Origin: Pogostemon cablin | Lineage: Eukaryota; Streptophyta; Magnoliopsida; Lamiales; Lamiaceae | DNA: 64,000 bases | Direction of reading: 5' to 3' | NCBI GenBank assembly: GCA_023678885.1 | Contig: CM042996.1 | Span: 6,692,602-6,756,601 of the forward strand | The notes under the pieces: generated by a model | The model's input: the letters and a program-made list of their open reading frames with translations, nothing else | What the model was told of the DNA's origin: nothing | Database searches by the model: none | Part shown: one piece after another, positions 10,067 to 20,642 of the stretch | How the letters are laid out: the number at the start of each line of letters is the position of its first letter | Numbering within the stretch: the stretch's first letter is position 1 | Translations under genes and position numbers: made by a program

Positions 10067-11392
10067 ATGGCACCTCCAGTTCGAGGTCGAGGTCGAGGAC
10101 ACGCTCCTCATGATCCTCCGAGTCCTCTACTCTCTTCTGTTCCTCGTGGACCTCGAGGACATGTTTCTTCTGATCATGTCATTCCTCCGACGGTTATGGA
10201 CCCTATCAATTCTGATCATAGGGTGCCAGTTTCCCAGGTAGAGCAACCACGGGCCCAGTTGCGGGTTGAGCACATGATGACACCTGAGCAGTACCAATTG
10301 TATTATGATCACATTCGAATACCTTGTGTTCCACCACCTACAACGGCTCATACAACTACGACTGTCACTGAAGGGGTTCTTCGTGCTAATGAATCGATTC
10401 GACCTACATCTAATGTACCAGTTTTTACTCCAGAAATGGCTTTAGGAGGTTCTGCTTCTCGAGGTGCACTTTTTATACCTGATTTGGTGAAAGCAGTTGA
10501 AAACATGGGGACTTCGAAATTTGACGGTGCAAGAGATGCTTCGGTGCACGACGATGGTGGCAGAATCTAAAAGAGACATCTTCGGTTACTATTACGTGGG
10601 CTATCTTTGTGGAACGATTCAAAGATCGATACTTCTCTCAGTACATCAAGGATCAGAAGAGAAAGGAGTTCTTCAACCTCTTTCAAGGCATTATGTCGGT
10701 CGTTGAGTACGAAAGCAAATTTCTGGGATTGCGAGAATTCGCTCCTGAGTCATATACGACGAGAGACTTATGCAAGAGATTTGAAGATGGTCTTAATTTA
10801 AATATTCGAGATCGCATCAAGTCCGGAGACAAGTACGAGAGTCTTGACGATCTCGTAGAAGAAGCCCTGAGGGTAGAAGGTTTAGTTCAGGCGAGACATA
10901 AGCTTGCAGAACGATCTCAAAAGAAAAGGCAAGGGAGCGCATTTCCAGGAAATGCATCGAAGGTGTATAGGGGTGTGGGATCTTCGCGTGGCGCACCAAG
11001 TTCGGCATCTATTAGTTTTCCTCAACCTCGGGAGCAGTTTAGTAGAGGCGGGAGCAATGTCTCTGGATCGGTTGGTGAAAATCGCAAGTGCCAGAATTGC
11101 CTAAAATATCATGACGGCCCCTGTAAGGCTCCTCAAGTATGTTTTCAGTGTCGACAGCCGGGGCATATGCGAAGTTCTTGTCCTCAGCTTATGGGAACGA
11201 GCAGTCAGGGTTCTGGTCAGCTTCGTGGTAAACTAACATATTCTACACCCAGAGATACTCGATCTGCAGTTACCAGAGTGCCCGATGCCTCAAGCGGCCC
11301 TAGTACTCAATCACCTATGCAAGGAAGGAAGCAAACTAGAGTATTTCATATTTCCAAAGAAGAGGCTCGCTCAGATCCGAAGGTTGTGACAG
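10067..11392 (+). pseudogene. gag: Tekay gag with internal deletion and frameshift
   Basis: The start at 10067 begins MAPPVRGRGRG and stays open to 10570, ending near FDGARDAS. The second half, open from about 10576, reads WAIFVERFKDRYF and then the gag core (FFNLFQGIMSVVEYESKF). The two halves are in different frames. The residues normally between them, around the WL and W motifs of the capsid domain, are missing, so I infer a deletion near 10540-10600. Towards the end is CQNC, then a CX2CX4HX4C zinc knuckle (CFQC, GHM, SSC) around 11140-11181 that would bind RNA. Gag normally forms the particle, but this copy cannot make a full Gag. The frame ends in a probable splice donor. Confidence 0.85.
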
Positions 11393-11533
11393 GTAATTTA
11401 TAATTTGAGTATTTTCACATGCTAAATCTAACCCCGCCTTGTTATGCCACTTGATTACGAATAAAACATTCATAAGAAATTCTATCTTTTCAAATTTTTT
11501 AAATCACAATCTCACCTAATATTGCTTCTTTAG
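11393..11533 (+). other. Candidate intron between Tekay gag and protease
   Basis: A 141-bp AT-rich stretch begins GTAATT and ends CTTCTTTAG. Removing it joins VVTG to HVFVGD without a frame change, which is the normal gag/protease sequence context of this clade. Unspliced RNA meets TAA at 11401-11403, so it would yield Gag alone. Spliced RNA would yield Gag-Pol. The 141-bp length is divisible by 3, but the segment contains in-frame stops. It could instead be a random AT-rich insertion, but exact restoration argues for an intron. Confidence 0.65.
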
Positions 11534-14500
11534 GCCATGTGTTTGTGGGAGACCATCAGGTCTACGCTTTATTTGACCCAGGTTCTGATAGGTCTTATAT
11601 CCGAGACGATCTTACTGCGATCTTAGATTATCCTATCTCTCATTTGTCACCTGGAATCATCGTTCATACCCCTCTTGGAGAGCGTCTAATTCGTGATTCG
11701 GTATTCCTTGGTTGTCCATTGAAGATCAAAGATGTCATTTTAGAGGCTGAATTGATACCATTGCCTTTGATTGATCTTGATGTTATTCTTGGCATGGATT
11801 GGCTTTCTTCTCATCATGCAATTCTCGATTGCCACGAGAAGCTTGTTATTTTTCGTAGACCAGGATTCTCAGAACTTGTTTTTGAGGGTAAACTTCAAAC
11901 GAGATCCCTCTCTTTTATTTCAATGTTGACTGCGCATAAATTAATGCGTAAGGGTTGTGAGGCATTCTTGGCATTTGTCATCGATACTTCTCTTTCTGAA
12001 ACTAAACTAGATGACATCCCAATCGTGAATGAATTTCCTGATGTCTTTCCCGAAGACTTACCAGGACAACCTCCGAATCGAGAGATTGATTTTTCCATTG
12101 ACGTACTTCCTGGAATCACACCTATATCGATTACTCCATATCGAATGTCGCCTGCTGAGCTTAAGGAACTCCAGACACAACTTGGGGAATTATTGGAGAA
12201 GGGTTTCATACGACCTAGCACATCTCCATTGGGTGCTCCAGTTCTTTTTGTCAAGAAGAAAGATGGATCACTTCGTCTATGTGTCGACTACCGTCAATTG
12301 AACAAGGTGACAATCAAGAACAAATATCCTCTTCCAAGAATCGATGATCTGTTTGATCAATTGCAAGGAGCAACTGTGTTCTCAAAAATTGATTTGCGAT
12401 CCGGTTATCACCAACTCAAGATTAGGGAATCTGATATCCCTAAGTCTGCTTTTCGAACCAGATACGGTCATTTTGAATTCTGTGTTATGCCTTTTGGACT
12501 CACAAATGCTCCTGCAGCTTTTATGGATCTTATGAATCGGGTCTTTCGGCCGTACTTAGATAAGTTTGTCATCATCTTCATTGATGACATTCTTATTTAT
12601 TCTAAATCGGACGACGAGCATTCTCATCATCTAAGAATTGCTCTGAACATTCTCAGAGAAAATCAGCTTTATGCTAAATTCTCGAAGTGTGAATTTTGGC
12701 TTCGCGAGGTAAGCTTTTTGGGTCATCACATTTCTAAAGAAGGAATCTACGTCGATCCAGTGAAGATTCAAGCTATACTAGATTGGGAGCATCCAAAGAA
12801 CGTTACAGAGATTCGTAGTTTTCTGGGATTAGCTGGATATTATCGACGGTTTGTCAAAGACTTTTCGTTATTGGCTTCATCTTTGACTAAATTGACTCGG
12901 AAAGGGGTAAAATTTGAATGGAGTGAAGAATGCGAGGAAGCATTTCAAGAATTGAAAAGACGACTCGTTTCAGCTCCTATTCTTGCTTTGCCAGACCCAG
13001 CGATTGGAGAATTTACCATTTATAGCGACGCCTCGAGACAAGGATTAGGATGCGTTCTCATGCAAGAAGGAAAGGTTATTGCCTACTCTTCAAGGCAATT
13101 GAAGAAGAACGAAGAAAATTATCCTACACATGATTTAGAGTTGGCTGCAATCGTCTTTGCATTGAAGATATGGAGGCACTATCTGTATGGTGCAACTTGT
13201 CGGGTTTTCACTGATCACAAGAGCTTAAAGTATATCACCACGCAAAAGGAGCTCAACCTCAGGCAAAGGCGATGGATGGAGTTGATTAGTGACTATGACT
13301 TAGTCATCGATTATCATCCTGGCAAGGCGAACGTTGTTGCAGATGCTCTGAGTAGAAAGTCTTCTACCTCACTTGCTTCAATTCAATCTTTTTATCTTCC
13401 TATGTTGGAGCAATTTAAATCTTTACACATTTCGCTCGATTGTGAAAAGTCTAATGATTCTGCCTTAATCGCCAAATTCGAGGTTAGACCTACCTTGTTC
13501 GAGAAAATTCGAGAAAGACAATCACACGATGTTTATTTACAACAGAAGATGGCGAAGCTAAATCAAGGAAAAGAAACAGAATATCAAATTCGGGATGATG
13601 GACTTCTTACTTTTAAAAATCGTGTTTGTGTTCCATCAGAACTTGATGTTCGTAGAGCTATTCTTGAGGACGCCCATTCTTCAGCCTATGCTATGCATCC
13701 TGGTAGTACCAAAATGTATAGAACACTTCGGGAGCATTATTGGTGGCCAGGTATGAAACGGGACACTACTGAATTTGTATCAAAGTGCTTATCTTGCCAA
13801 CAGATTAAAGCGGAACACCAAAAACCAGCCGGCATGCTTCAACCACTACCTATTCCTGAGTGGAAATGGGAAAACGTCACAATGGATTTTGTTTCTGGTT
13901 TACCTCGAACCCAAAAGGGTCATGACTCAATTTGGGTCATTGTCGATCGTCTGACGAAATCGGCACATTTCCTTCCAGTGCATACCAACGAATCTTTAGA
14001 GAAACTTGCCAAGTTATATGTCGATGAGATCGTGAGATTGCACGGAGTACCAGTGTCAATCATATCTGACCGTGATCCAAGATTCACTTCCCGTTTTTGG
14101 CCTAGTCTGCAGAAAGCGCTAGGTACAAAATTACTATTCAGTACCTCGTTTCATCCACAGACTGATGGACAGTCAGAGAGAACTATACAGACACTAGAAG
14201 ACATGTTACGTGCAGTGGTGTTGAATTTGGGAGGTAGCTGGGATAAGTACGTAACTTTGGTGGAGTTCGCTTATAACAACAGTTATCATTCAAGCATTGG
14301 AATGCCCCCGTACGAAGCTCTGTATGGCCGAAAGTGTCGAACACCACTCTTTTGGGATGAGGTTGGCGAGAGACAAATCGAACAAGTAGAGCTTATCGAA
14401 GATGCGAAGGCAAAAATACAACTTATTCGAGACAGACTTAAGGCAGCGCAAGATCGACAGAAAAGCTACGCAGATAATAGGAGGCGCGATTTGGAGTTTA

Positions 14501-14565
14501 ATGAAGGAGACAAAGTTTTTCTGAAAGTTTCTCCATGGAAGGGCGTGTTGCGATTCCGCCGTTGA
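11534..14565 (+). CDS. pol: Tekay pol: protease, reverse transcriptase, RNase H, integrase
   Basis: One open frame of 1008 codons runs from the ATG at 11539. Translation would normally enter from gag, through the splice at 11533/11534. Numbering from that ATG, the protease has its D13-containing motif as FDPG instead of the usual FDSG. Reverse transcriptase spans about 195-400, with D285 in KIDLRSGYHQ and the catalytic FIDD at 347-350. RNase H spans about 490-605 (YSDAS, TDH, DALS). Integrase has the zinc residues H720, H733, C750, C753 and catalytic D783, D844, E880 with the D-D-35-E spacing. The frame ends in TGA at 14563-14565 in place of an arginine codon, just before the GKLSPRYIGPF segment. 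Polymerase and integrase residues look intact. The enzymes copy the RNA and insert the DNA in the nucleus. Confidence 0.95.
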
Positions 14566-15006
14566 GGAAAGTTGAGTCCAAGGTATATTGGCCCATTTAC
14601 GATCGTGCAAAGGATTGGTCGTGTCGCGTATCGACTTGAGCTACCATCGGAATTGTCGAAGATTCACGATGTCTTCCATGTCTCTATGCTTAGAAAATAT
14701 GAACCAGATCCTTCGCACGTGCTCAAAGATCCCCCAGTTGTATTAAAGGAAAATTTATCGTACGAAGTACAACCTGTTCAAATTGTAGATCGCCGAGAGA
14801 AAATGCTTCGTAACAAATCCATTCCTATGGTGAGAGTTTTATGGAAAAGTGATCAAATTGAAGAAGAAACATGGGAACCAGAGTCAGTCATGCGTCAGCA
14901 ACATCCAAATCTCTTTTCATTTTTAGGTACGTTTATGTTTCGAGGACGAAATTTTTTTGAGGAGGGGATACTTTATAATATCTTAGTTCAACTAGATTTT
15001 TTTTAG
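14566..15006 (+). pseudogene. Tekay integrase C-terminus and chromodomain, cut off by a stop
   Basis: In the same frame as pol after the TGA, this reads GKLSPRYIGPF, then KIHDVFHVSMLRKY (the GPY/F region of integrase). Near 14830-14915 is a chromodomain with VLWKSDQ and EEETWEPES. Such chromodomains steer integration to marked chromatin in chromoviruses. There is no suitable start codon of its own. The frame then runs past the expected end near 14957 into the LTR at 15006, suggesting that the original stop was also lost. Confidence 0.85.
14959..14970 (+). other. Polypurine tract before Tekay 3' LTR
   Basis: GAGGAGGGGATA lies three bases before the LTR start at 14974. It would prime plus-strand synthesis. 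Confidence 0.8.
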
Positions 15007-17346
15007 AAAGCCCAAAACCATTTATTTATTTTATGGCCCAAAAGGCCAGCCCTATCTTAGCCCAACTAGATTTTGTTAGAAAGCCCAAAACCTAATTATT
15101 TATTTTTATGGCCCAAAAGGCCAGCCCAATTAAGCCCAACTATATTTTTTTTAGAAAGCCCAAATTTATTTATTTATTTATTTTGTGGCCCAAAGTTTCA
15201 GCCCACTTAAATGGCCTGATATATAATTATTAAGGCTAAAGCTAAAAAAAAAAAAAGAGAGAGAAGAACAGGAGAAGAAAAGCAAAAGAGGGGAAAGAAG
15301 AGAGGAAGAGGAGAAACCCTTGTTGATCAAATTCTCCCTTACAACCCTCATCCTAGGTGGTTTTTAAGTTGTTTTGAGGTAAGTGGTGTGTGAATTAAGC
15401 TTCCTTCTTCCATGATTTTGTAATTTTGTGGGGTTTTTCTTTTTGGTATGTGGGTAATTTGCAGACTGTTCGAACTGATTTTGGCATAGCTATTGCCATC
15501 GAAACTTTGCAAACTTAATTTCTGTACGTAGCTGAACTCGTTAGCTTTCCGTAGCCACTTGAAACGCCTCAATCCGATTATTCTACAATTAGTTATGATT
15601 TTTCTCGTAAACTGCCGCTAGCTGGAAAATTTCAGAATTTTTATGTCGAATTCAAACTTATTTTTTTATCGTTTCGTTTAGTTATTCTATTGAAACGGGT
15701 TATGTGGGATTGGGAACTGATGTTAAGGAGTTACATACCATTTTTATTTACTATCGACTCGTTCGAACTCGATTAGGATTTGTTTTTAGCAATGAAAGGG
15801 ATGTTAACGCTAATAGTTAGTTATATTTAATTTGTCTTTAATTTCTCATCTCCTTTCTAGGTAAAGAATCATCGACGAAGGGCAAGGGGCCGACTTCAGA
15901 TTCCGGAGAGAGTTAATCACTTCCTTGTGAGTTGATAATTCGGGAACGCCTTCTCTTGTGGGAAGTGTGGACCCTCGATAAATGTGCATTTAATTTAGTT
16001 TTAGTTAATTGATAAGAAAATTATTTGGTATTATGTTATGTGGTAAAGAGCCTGATTGGCTCGATTGCTCTGGTTAGAGTCATGTTAGCCATTTTATGAG
16101 TATTATTGATTTTAACTTATGTTGAAGAGCCTTGCCGGCTTGATATCTGATAGTATTTATTGTGAATTATTTGAGAATTGATTTCTGGTTATTCTTGTGT
16201 GCCAATTAAGACTCTAACTTGAGTCGTTATTCAGCTTATGATGCACATGCATATGTATGCCTGGTACCAAGGTTAAGTAGCCCGAATTGGTCACGGTTCG
16301 GGTAAGTTAGAGCGACATTGATTAAGTAGCTCGAATTGTCGCGGTTCGGGTGAGTTAGAGTGACAACCAAGTTGCCCGTGATTGGCAAACTTGGGTGAGT
16401 TAGATCTAACGGGGCACCTGTCCATTTGCCAAATACTGATACTCTGGAGGGTGATCGTTAGATGGATCAGTCTATTATAGGCTCAGTCAACGTCACCGGT
16501 GTGGGACATGCATGTCATATATGTTTATATGTTTGATCATTTCAAGTATTCACGTCGATATTGAATTGTGAACTTTAGCACTTGGCGTATTGAGAAAGAA
16601 TATTAATGTGCATTTTATCTAGAGTAACGGTGACGGGCTTGGACTGTCTCTCGACGGAGAGCTCAGTTCGAGGAGGATATTGACTACCCACGCGTCTTTT
16701 ATGTGATAACATGTTGTTTGAACTAATTGTGTTATTCGTAAATGTGCACTAAGGTTTTTATTTTCATTAATATGTACACTGAGTGAGAATAATTATTGTG
16801 GGACGAATTGTGGGATTTTATGTTATGAACCGCGAGTGGGAGTACATGCTTCGTATAAGGGTCGGGGTGACCGGCTTATCACCTCACTGAGCTAGTGGTT
16901 TTGCTCACCCCCCATCATTCTTTCCTTTTCAGGCTGTTGATATCGTTTTGGTTGGAGGTTTGCCTATCCTTTGCTCATCATCCAATCCGTGTTTTGGGTA
17001 CTTTCTCTTTTATGTAAATTGACGGATTCATTAGCGAGATTGTATAGTTTATATTTGGTGACCCCCTTGATGTTCTTTTTGTACCTTCGCGATGTTATAT
17101 CGTTCATGTATATTTTCTTTAAACTAAGTTACACCGTTGTATTTTGTACCTTTGTAAATCCTTGTTGAAACTTTATGAGATGATGTCCTCGGGTTGTAAC
17201 CGTTGTTATCAGTTGTTCAGTTCTACAGGTACTTGATAGCAAGCCTTACGTTTTCTATAAACTTTGTGGAGTGGAATGCACCCATTCTGCGAAATTTATG
17301 GTTAACGTGGCGGTTGTCGCGTTCTGTCTGGGGTCGGGACGTGACA
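14974..17346 (+). repeat. Tekay 3' LTR, 2373 bp
   Basis: Nearly identical to 7549-9918, with a 3-base longer A-run and about 16 substitutions by eye. It ends GTGACA and is followed by target duplication ATAGT. Confidence 0.95.
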
Positions 17347-17542
17347 ATAGTAGTTGCAGTTCCTTAGCCAATGCTATGGGATACTCCCTAAGGATTCAAT
17401 TCATGAAATGATTGTTAATGTGTTGGTCTTTGTAATAATCTTTTGTTATTTTTTAATAATGTGGATAGATTTAAAGGATAATTAATCTTGATGATGAATA
17501 TATGAGAATTTGTTACTTTTAAGTTTGGGAGGTGTTGAATGA

Positions 17543-17815
17543 ATTTTTATGCTTCTTCTGCATATGTGTGGAAATCAAATGTAAAGAAAGAAGAAATTAA
17601 ATTGGGTGGGTTTTGATGGACAAAGATAAGGGAAGAGAGGAGAGTTTCCCACAGTAGAAAGTGTGAATACCCACTTTTCCTCGCTAAATGTAAAGAGAGG
17701 GAAAGAGAACAGAGTTTAATGGCTATATCTTTAACAATATCGTAGATTGGTTTTTAACGGGAGTGCATGGGTATTTTATTTTAAGAAAATAAGGGGAATT
17801 GATCTAAATTAAAAA
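17543..17815. repeat. Right arm of the diverged inverted repeat
   Basis: Reverse-complement partner of 3600-3855. The stretch 17352-17366 ends the coding fragment (VVAVP then TAG). The stretch 17367-17542 is AT-rich and unassigned. Confidence 0.7.
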
Positions 17816-18182
17816 TAAAAAGGGTTTGAATGATAAGGAAAAAAAAAGACTAATACGATCCTTTGAGATAAGATTGGAGTCTATTCAACCCTTTGCCCTT
17901 CATTTTTTTGGGTGTGATGGGTTTTGAGGGACAAATAAATGAGAAAAGCATGAATAGTTCTATGATACAAAAGGAGTGTATTATATATTTTTCTTGATTT
18001 CCTTATGTGAGATGGATAATCCATTAACTCAAATAAATATTTCAAATGTTTCATGTTCGGTTGTTATGAAATTAGAAAATTGAAAAATTAGTTATAGAAT
18101 AAAATTAATTGGGCCTAAATAAATTTAAAGGATCTTAATTGATAGATATCAAATTTAAAAAATAAAAAATTAATTATGAAGG
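17816..18182. other. AT-rich intergenic sequence
   Basis: I see no coding frame, repeat or LTR signature here. Poly-A and poly-T runs are frequent. Confidence 0.5.
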
Positions 18183-18500
18183 TGATTGGCGGGGCAAAAC
18201 TCCGTTCTGAACGAGACTGGGTTGGCAGAGTCAAACTCCACATAATTGGCTTGGCAAAGCTAAACTCCAAATATAATTAGGTTCGCAAACCAAACTCCAT
18301 TCTAAACGTGATTGAGTTGGCAGAGCCAAACTCCACAAAATAATTGGGTTGGCATAGCCAAACTCCATTCTAAGCGTGATTGGGTTGACAGAACCAAACT
18401 CCACATAATAGTAGGATTGACTGAGACAAACTCCATTATGAACATGATTGGGTTGGTAGAGCTAAACTCTACATAAAAAATGGTGTTGGAAAGGCTAAAC
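18183..18500. repeat. Minisatellite with alternating 29-37 bp units
   Basis: About ten units share the core GGTTGGCAGAGCCAAACTCC. Two subtypes alternate: one ends CACATAAT-like, the other ATTCTAAACGTGATT-like, giving a roughly 66-bp higher-order period. Each core contains the dyad TTGGC-AGA-GCCAA. Confidence 0.85.
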
Positions 18501-19118
18501 TAATCATTTAATCTGAGAGTGTAGGCCGAGGCCTAACACATATCACGTACACAATGAAATTTAACAAGAGAAATCATAACTTGAAAGGTTTAAACTTGGT
18601 GAAGATTGGAAGTGATTAATTCCCAGCTTATTTTGGTTGTAGTAACCTACAATAAATGTATAAAAGTTAAGTAAAATGTAGGAATAAAATCTCACTTAAA
18701 TTAATAAGCATGTAGGGTTTTAAATCATGAATCTATTGATATTTGTTTGGACGAGAAATGAAGTTTTTACGAGAAATCAATAAAATAAAATAGTATAATA
18801 TAGTGCCAATTATGAAAAATACCTAAAATGCATATGCCAAAAATTAATAACAACACTTTTTTAGAAAACTTATATTTTCTACCAATTAGCCACTTTTCGT
18901 TCAGTTTTGCCCTCCAAAAAATAAAAAATTAAAAAATTAAAAAGTCAGACTGGTCAACTGGTAAAACGGGTCAACTGGTCAAAACCTTTTACTTATCGAT
19001 AACCATGCCGGTAGCCATGTAGGTTATTATAGCGGTGATCATGCTGGTAGACTATAATATATTTTAAAACACAACCTTATTTTTAACTTAATTTTCCTCA
19101 TTTCCTCATACTTCAAAA
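18501..19118. other. Unassigned AT-rich sequence upstream of a tRNA-Met site
   Basis: No coding sequence is seen. A TATA-like run (ACTATAATATATTTTA) lies at about 19048-19063. It may be the intergenic region of the pararetrovirus-like element that follows, which is an inference from position. Confidence 0.35.
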
Positions 19119-19240
19119 TGATATCAGAGCCCTAGGTGTATTCATTTATGAATGAAAAATTTATTTTAAACTTATATCACTTAACGAGAAGAGAGTTTCA
19201 AAGATATGTGGATTTGAATGAAATTTCGACATCCGAGTAT
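19119..19240 (+). other. Possible pararetrovirus-like start: tRNA-Met site and short frame
   Basis: TGATATCAGAGCCC at 19119-19132 differs by one base from the tRNA-Met site shared by Caulimoviridae and LTR retrotransposons. An ATG at 19148 opens 31 uninterrupted codons, then the copia array breaks in at 19241. The far side of the array (53589 onward) carries a coat-protein-like frame, so these are probably two halves of one endogenous pararetrovirus copy. A retrotransposon leader is the alternative. Confidence 0.4.
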
Positions 19241-20631
19241 TATTGGCGTTCGATCGTTTGGTTAACGTGAATCATTTCCATACGTTTCTAACAATCAGCG
19301 GAAGCAAGAAAACATAGAAACGTATTACCTTTCACCAGGGTATGTTGGAGAAGATGAATTCTCACCGAGAGCCTGCGCAGTCTCACCGTTTTGGGCATAA
19401 CTCTCACGTCTGATCTCCGATTTGTGTGATCTATGCACCAAAACGATCCTCTCTTCAGTGGCTTTCCGTCAATATATCACAAGAACAGTTCTGAGTTTTG
19501 TATGATTTTAGAAAAATCGTGCAAATTAACTGACAACAGCGACAAACAACCTTTTGGTCTTCTGTTGTATTCCCAAGTCTAATCTCGACGTCGTGTGGGT
19601 GACGATCTTTGAGATCTTTTTAATCTGCTATTCTCTAACCCTCCACAATTGTTAGGCATGATTAATCAGTTAGATTAAAATTTTCGAACAGCTGAAATGA
19701 CTTATATATGGGCTACAGTAGGGACCAGGAGGAGAAATTAGAGTTGGGCCTCCATTGGGCTTAAGTATCCAAGCTTAGCCCAAAGCTTATACTTAAGTCC
19801 AATAATAATAATATATACCACTAAAATATTATTACTGCATTACCGTTCTAATCCCATAATTATGTTATGGGCTTCTTCTTATTATGAACCCGTTAGTCTC
19901 CCCATGTTTAAAATATACAATGCCCATTAATTAATTAAGTTACTGACAACTCCATTAATTAATATCTCATCCGAGAGCAGTACCACTCAACCTCATTATC
20001 ATGCCAGAATAAATTCACCTACAGGGTTTACATGATAATCCTTATGAGCTTCTCAAGGGGACATCATCAACCCATTTCGGACACGGATGCCTTCTACAAT
20101 TAACATCACACAATAGAGACAACACTATTTCCCAACTCACCGAGTTTATTGATTTAATAAAATGTAAATCTCACCCATTGATGAATCAAAGAAATACATA
20201 CTGCTTTATGTGTCGAGGTTATTGTATAGGAATTAAGAGCATGAACATCCATAATAACAAAATCAAGTTCTTCTATAAGTCAGTATAAGTCGAACGATCT
20301 GAAGTGGTCCTGCTCAATACACACAACGCATACTAATGTGATTCTATAGTTAAGACAAACTAATACCAAATCACACTACAACCACCCCGATAGAGAGTCC
20401 ACGTCTATCTCAGTCGTGAGCATCTGTTTATAGTTTATAAGGAACCAAAAATATGATCTTCCGCGTGTTGTTGCACAACATATTATCCACAGTATAAAAT
20501 AAGTGGACTATTGAATCGTACATATAAATAAATTATAAGCCGCAATCATTTGATCATATGATTCTCATTTCAAATAAATTGTTATAAAATTGTTTATACA
20601 AAAAGCTAGACTTTTAGTATATAATCTAACA
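19241..20631 (-). repeat. Copia LTR, outer left copy (3' LTR), 1391 bp
   Basis: It starts TATTGGCGTTCGATC (from TGTTGG) and ends CTAACA at 20631, followed by the polypurine tract (ATCTCCCACTT on the plus strand, 20632-20642). On the minus strand the TATA region is AGCCCATATATAAG near 19695-19712. Confidence 0.85.
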
Positions 20632-20642
20632 ATCTCCCACTT

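Larger units (their letters stand above)
7549..17346 (+). mobile_element. Tekay (Del) type Ty3/gypsy retrotransposon, near full length
   Basis: The two LTRs (7549-9918 and 14974-17346) differ by roughly 16 substitutions by eye. A perfect target duplication ATAGT flanks the element (7544-7548 and 17347-17351). Between them are a tRNA-Met primer site, gag, protease, reverse transcriptase, RNase H, integrase, chromodomain and a polypurine tract, in gypsy order. The 2.37 kb LTR and C-terminal chromodomain fit Tekay. Defects are a gag deletion with frameshift, a stop before the chromodomain and a substituted protease motif. The LTR similarity implies a recent insertion, so it was probably copied by proteins from another element. 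Confidence 0.95.

Noticed and set aside
18183..18500. A possible CRISPR-like array of short repeats
   Set aside because: The units are directly tandem without unique spacers, and the surroundings are plant transposons.
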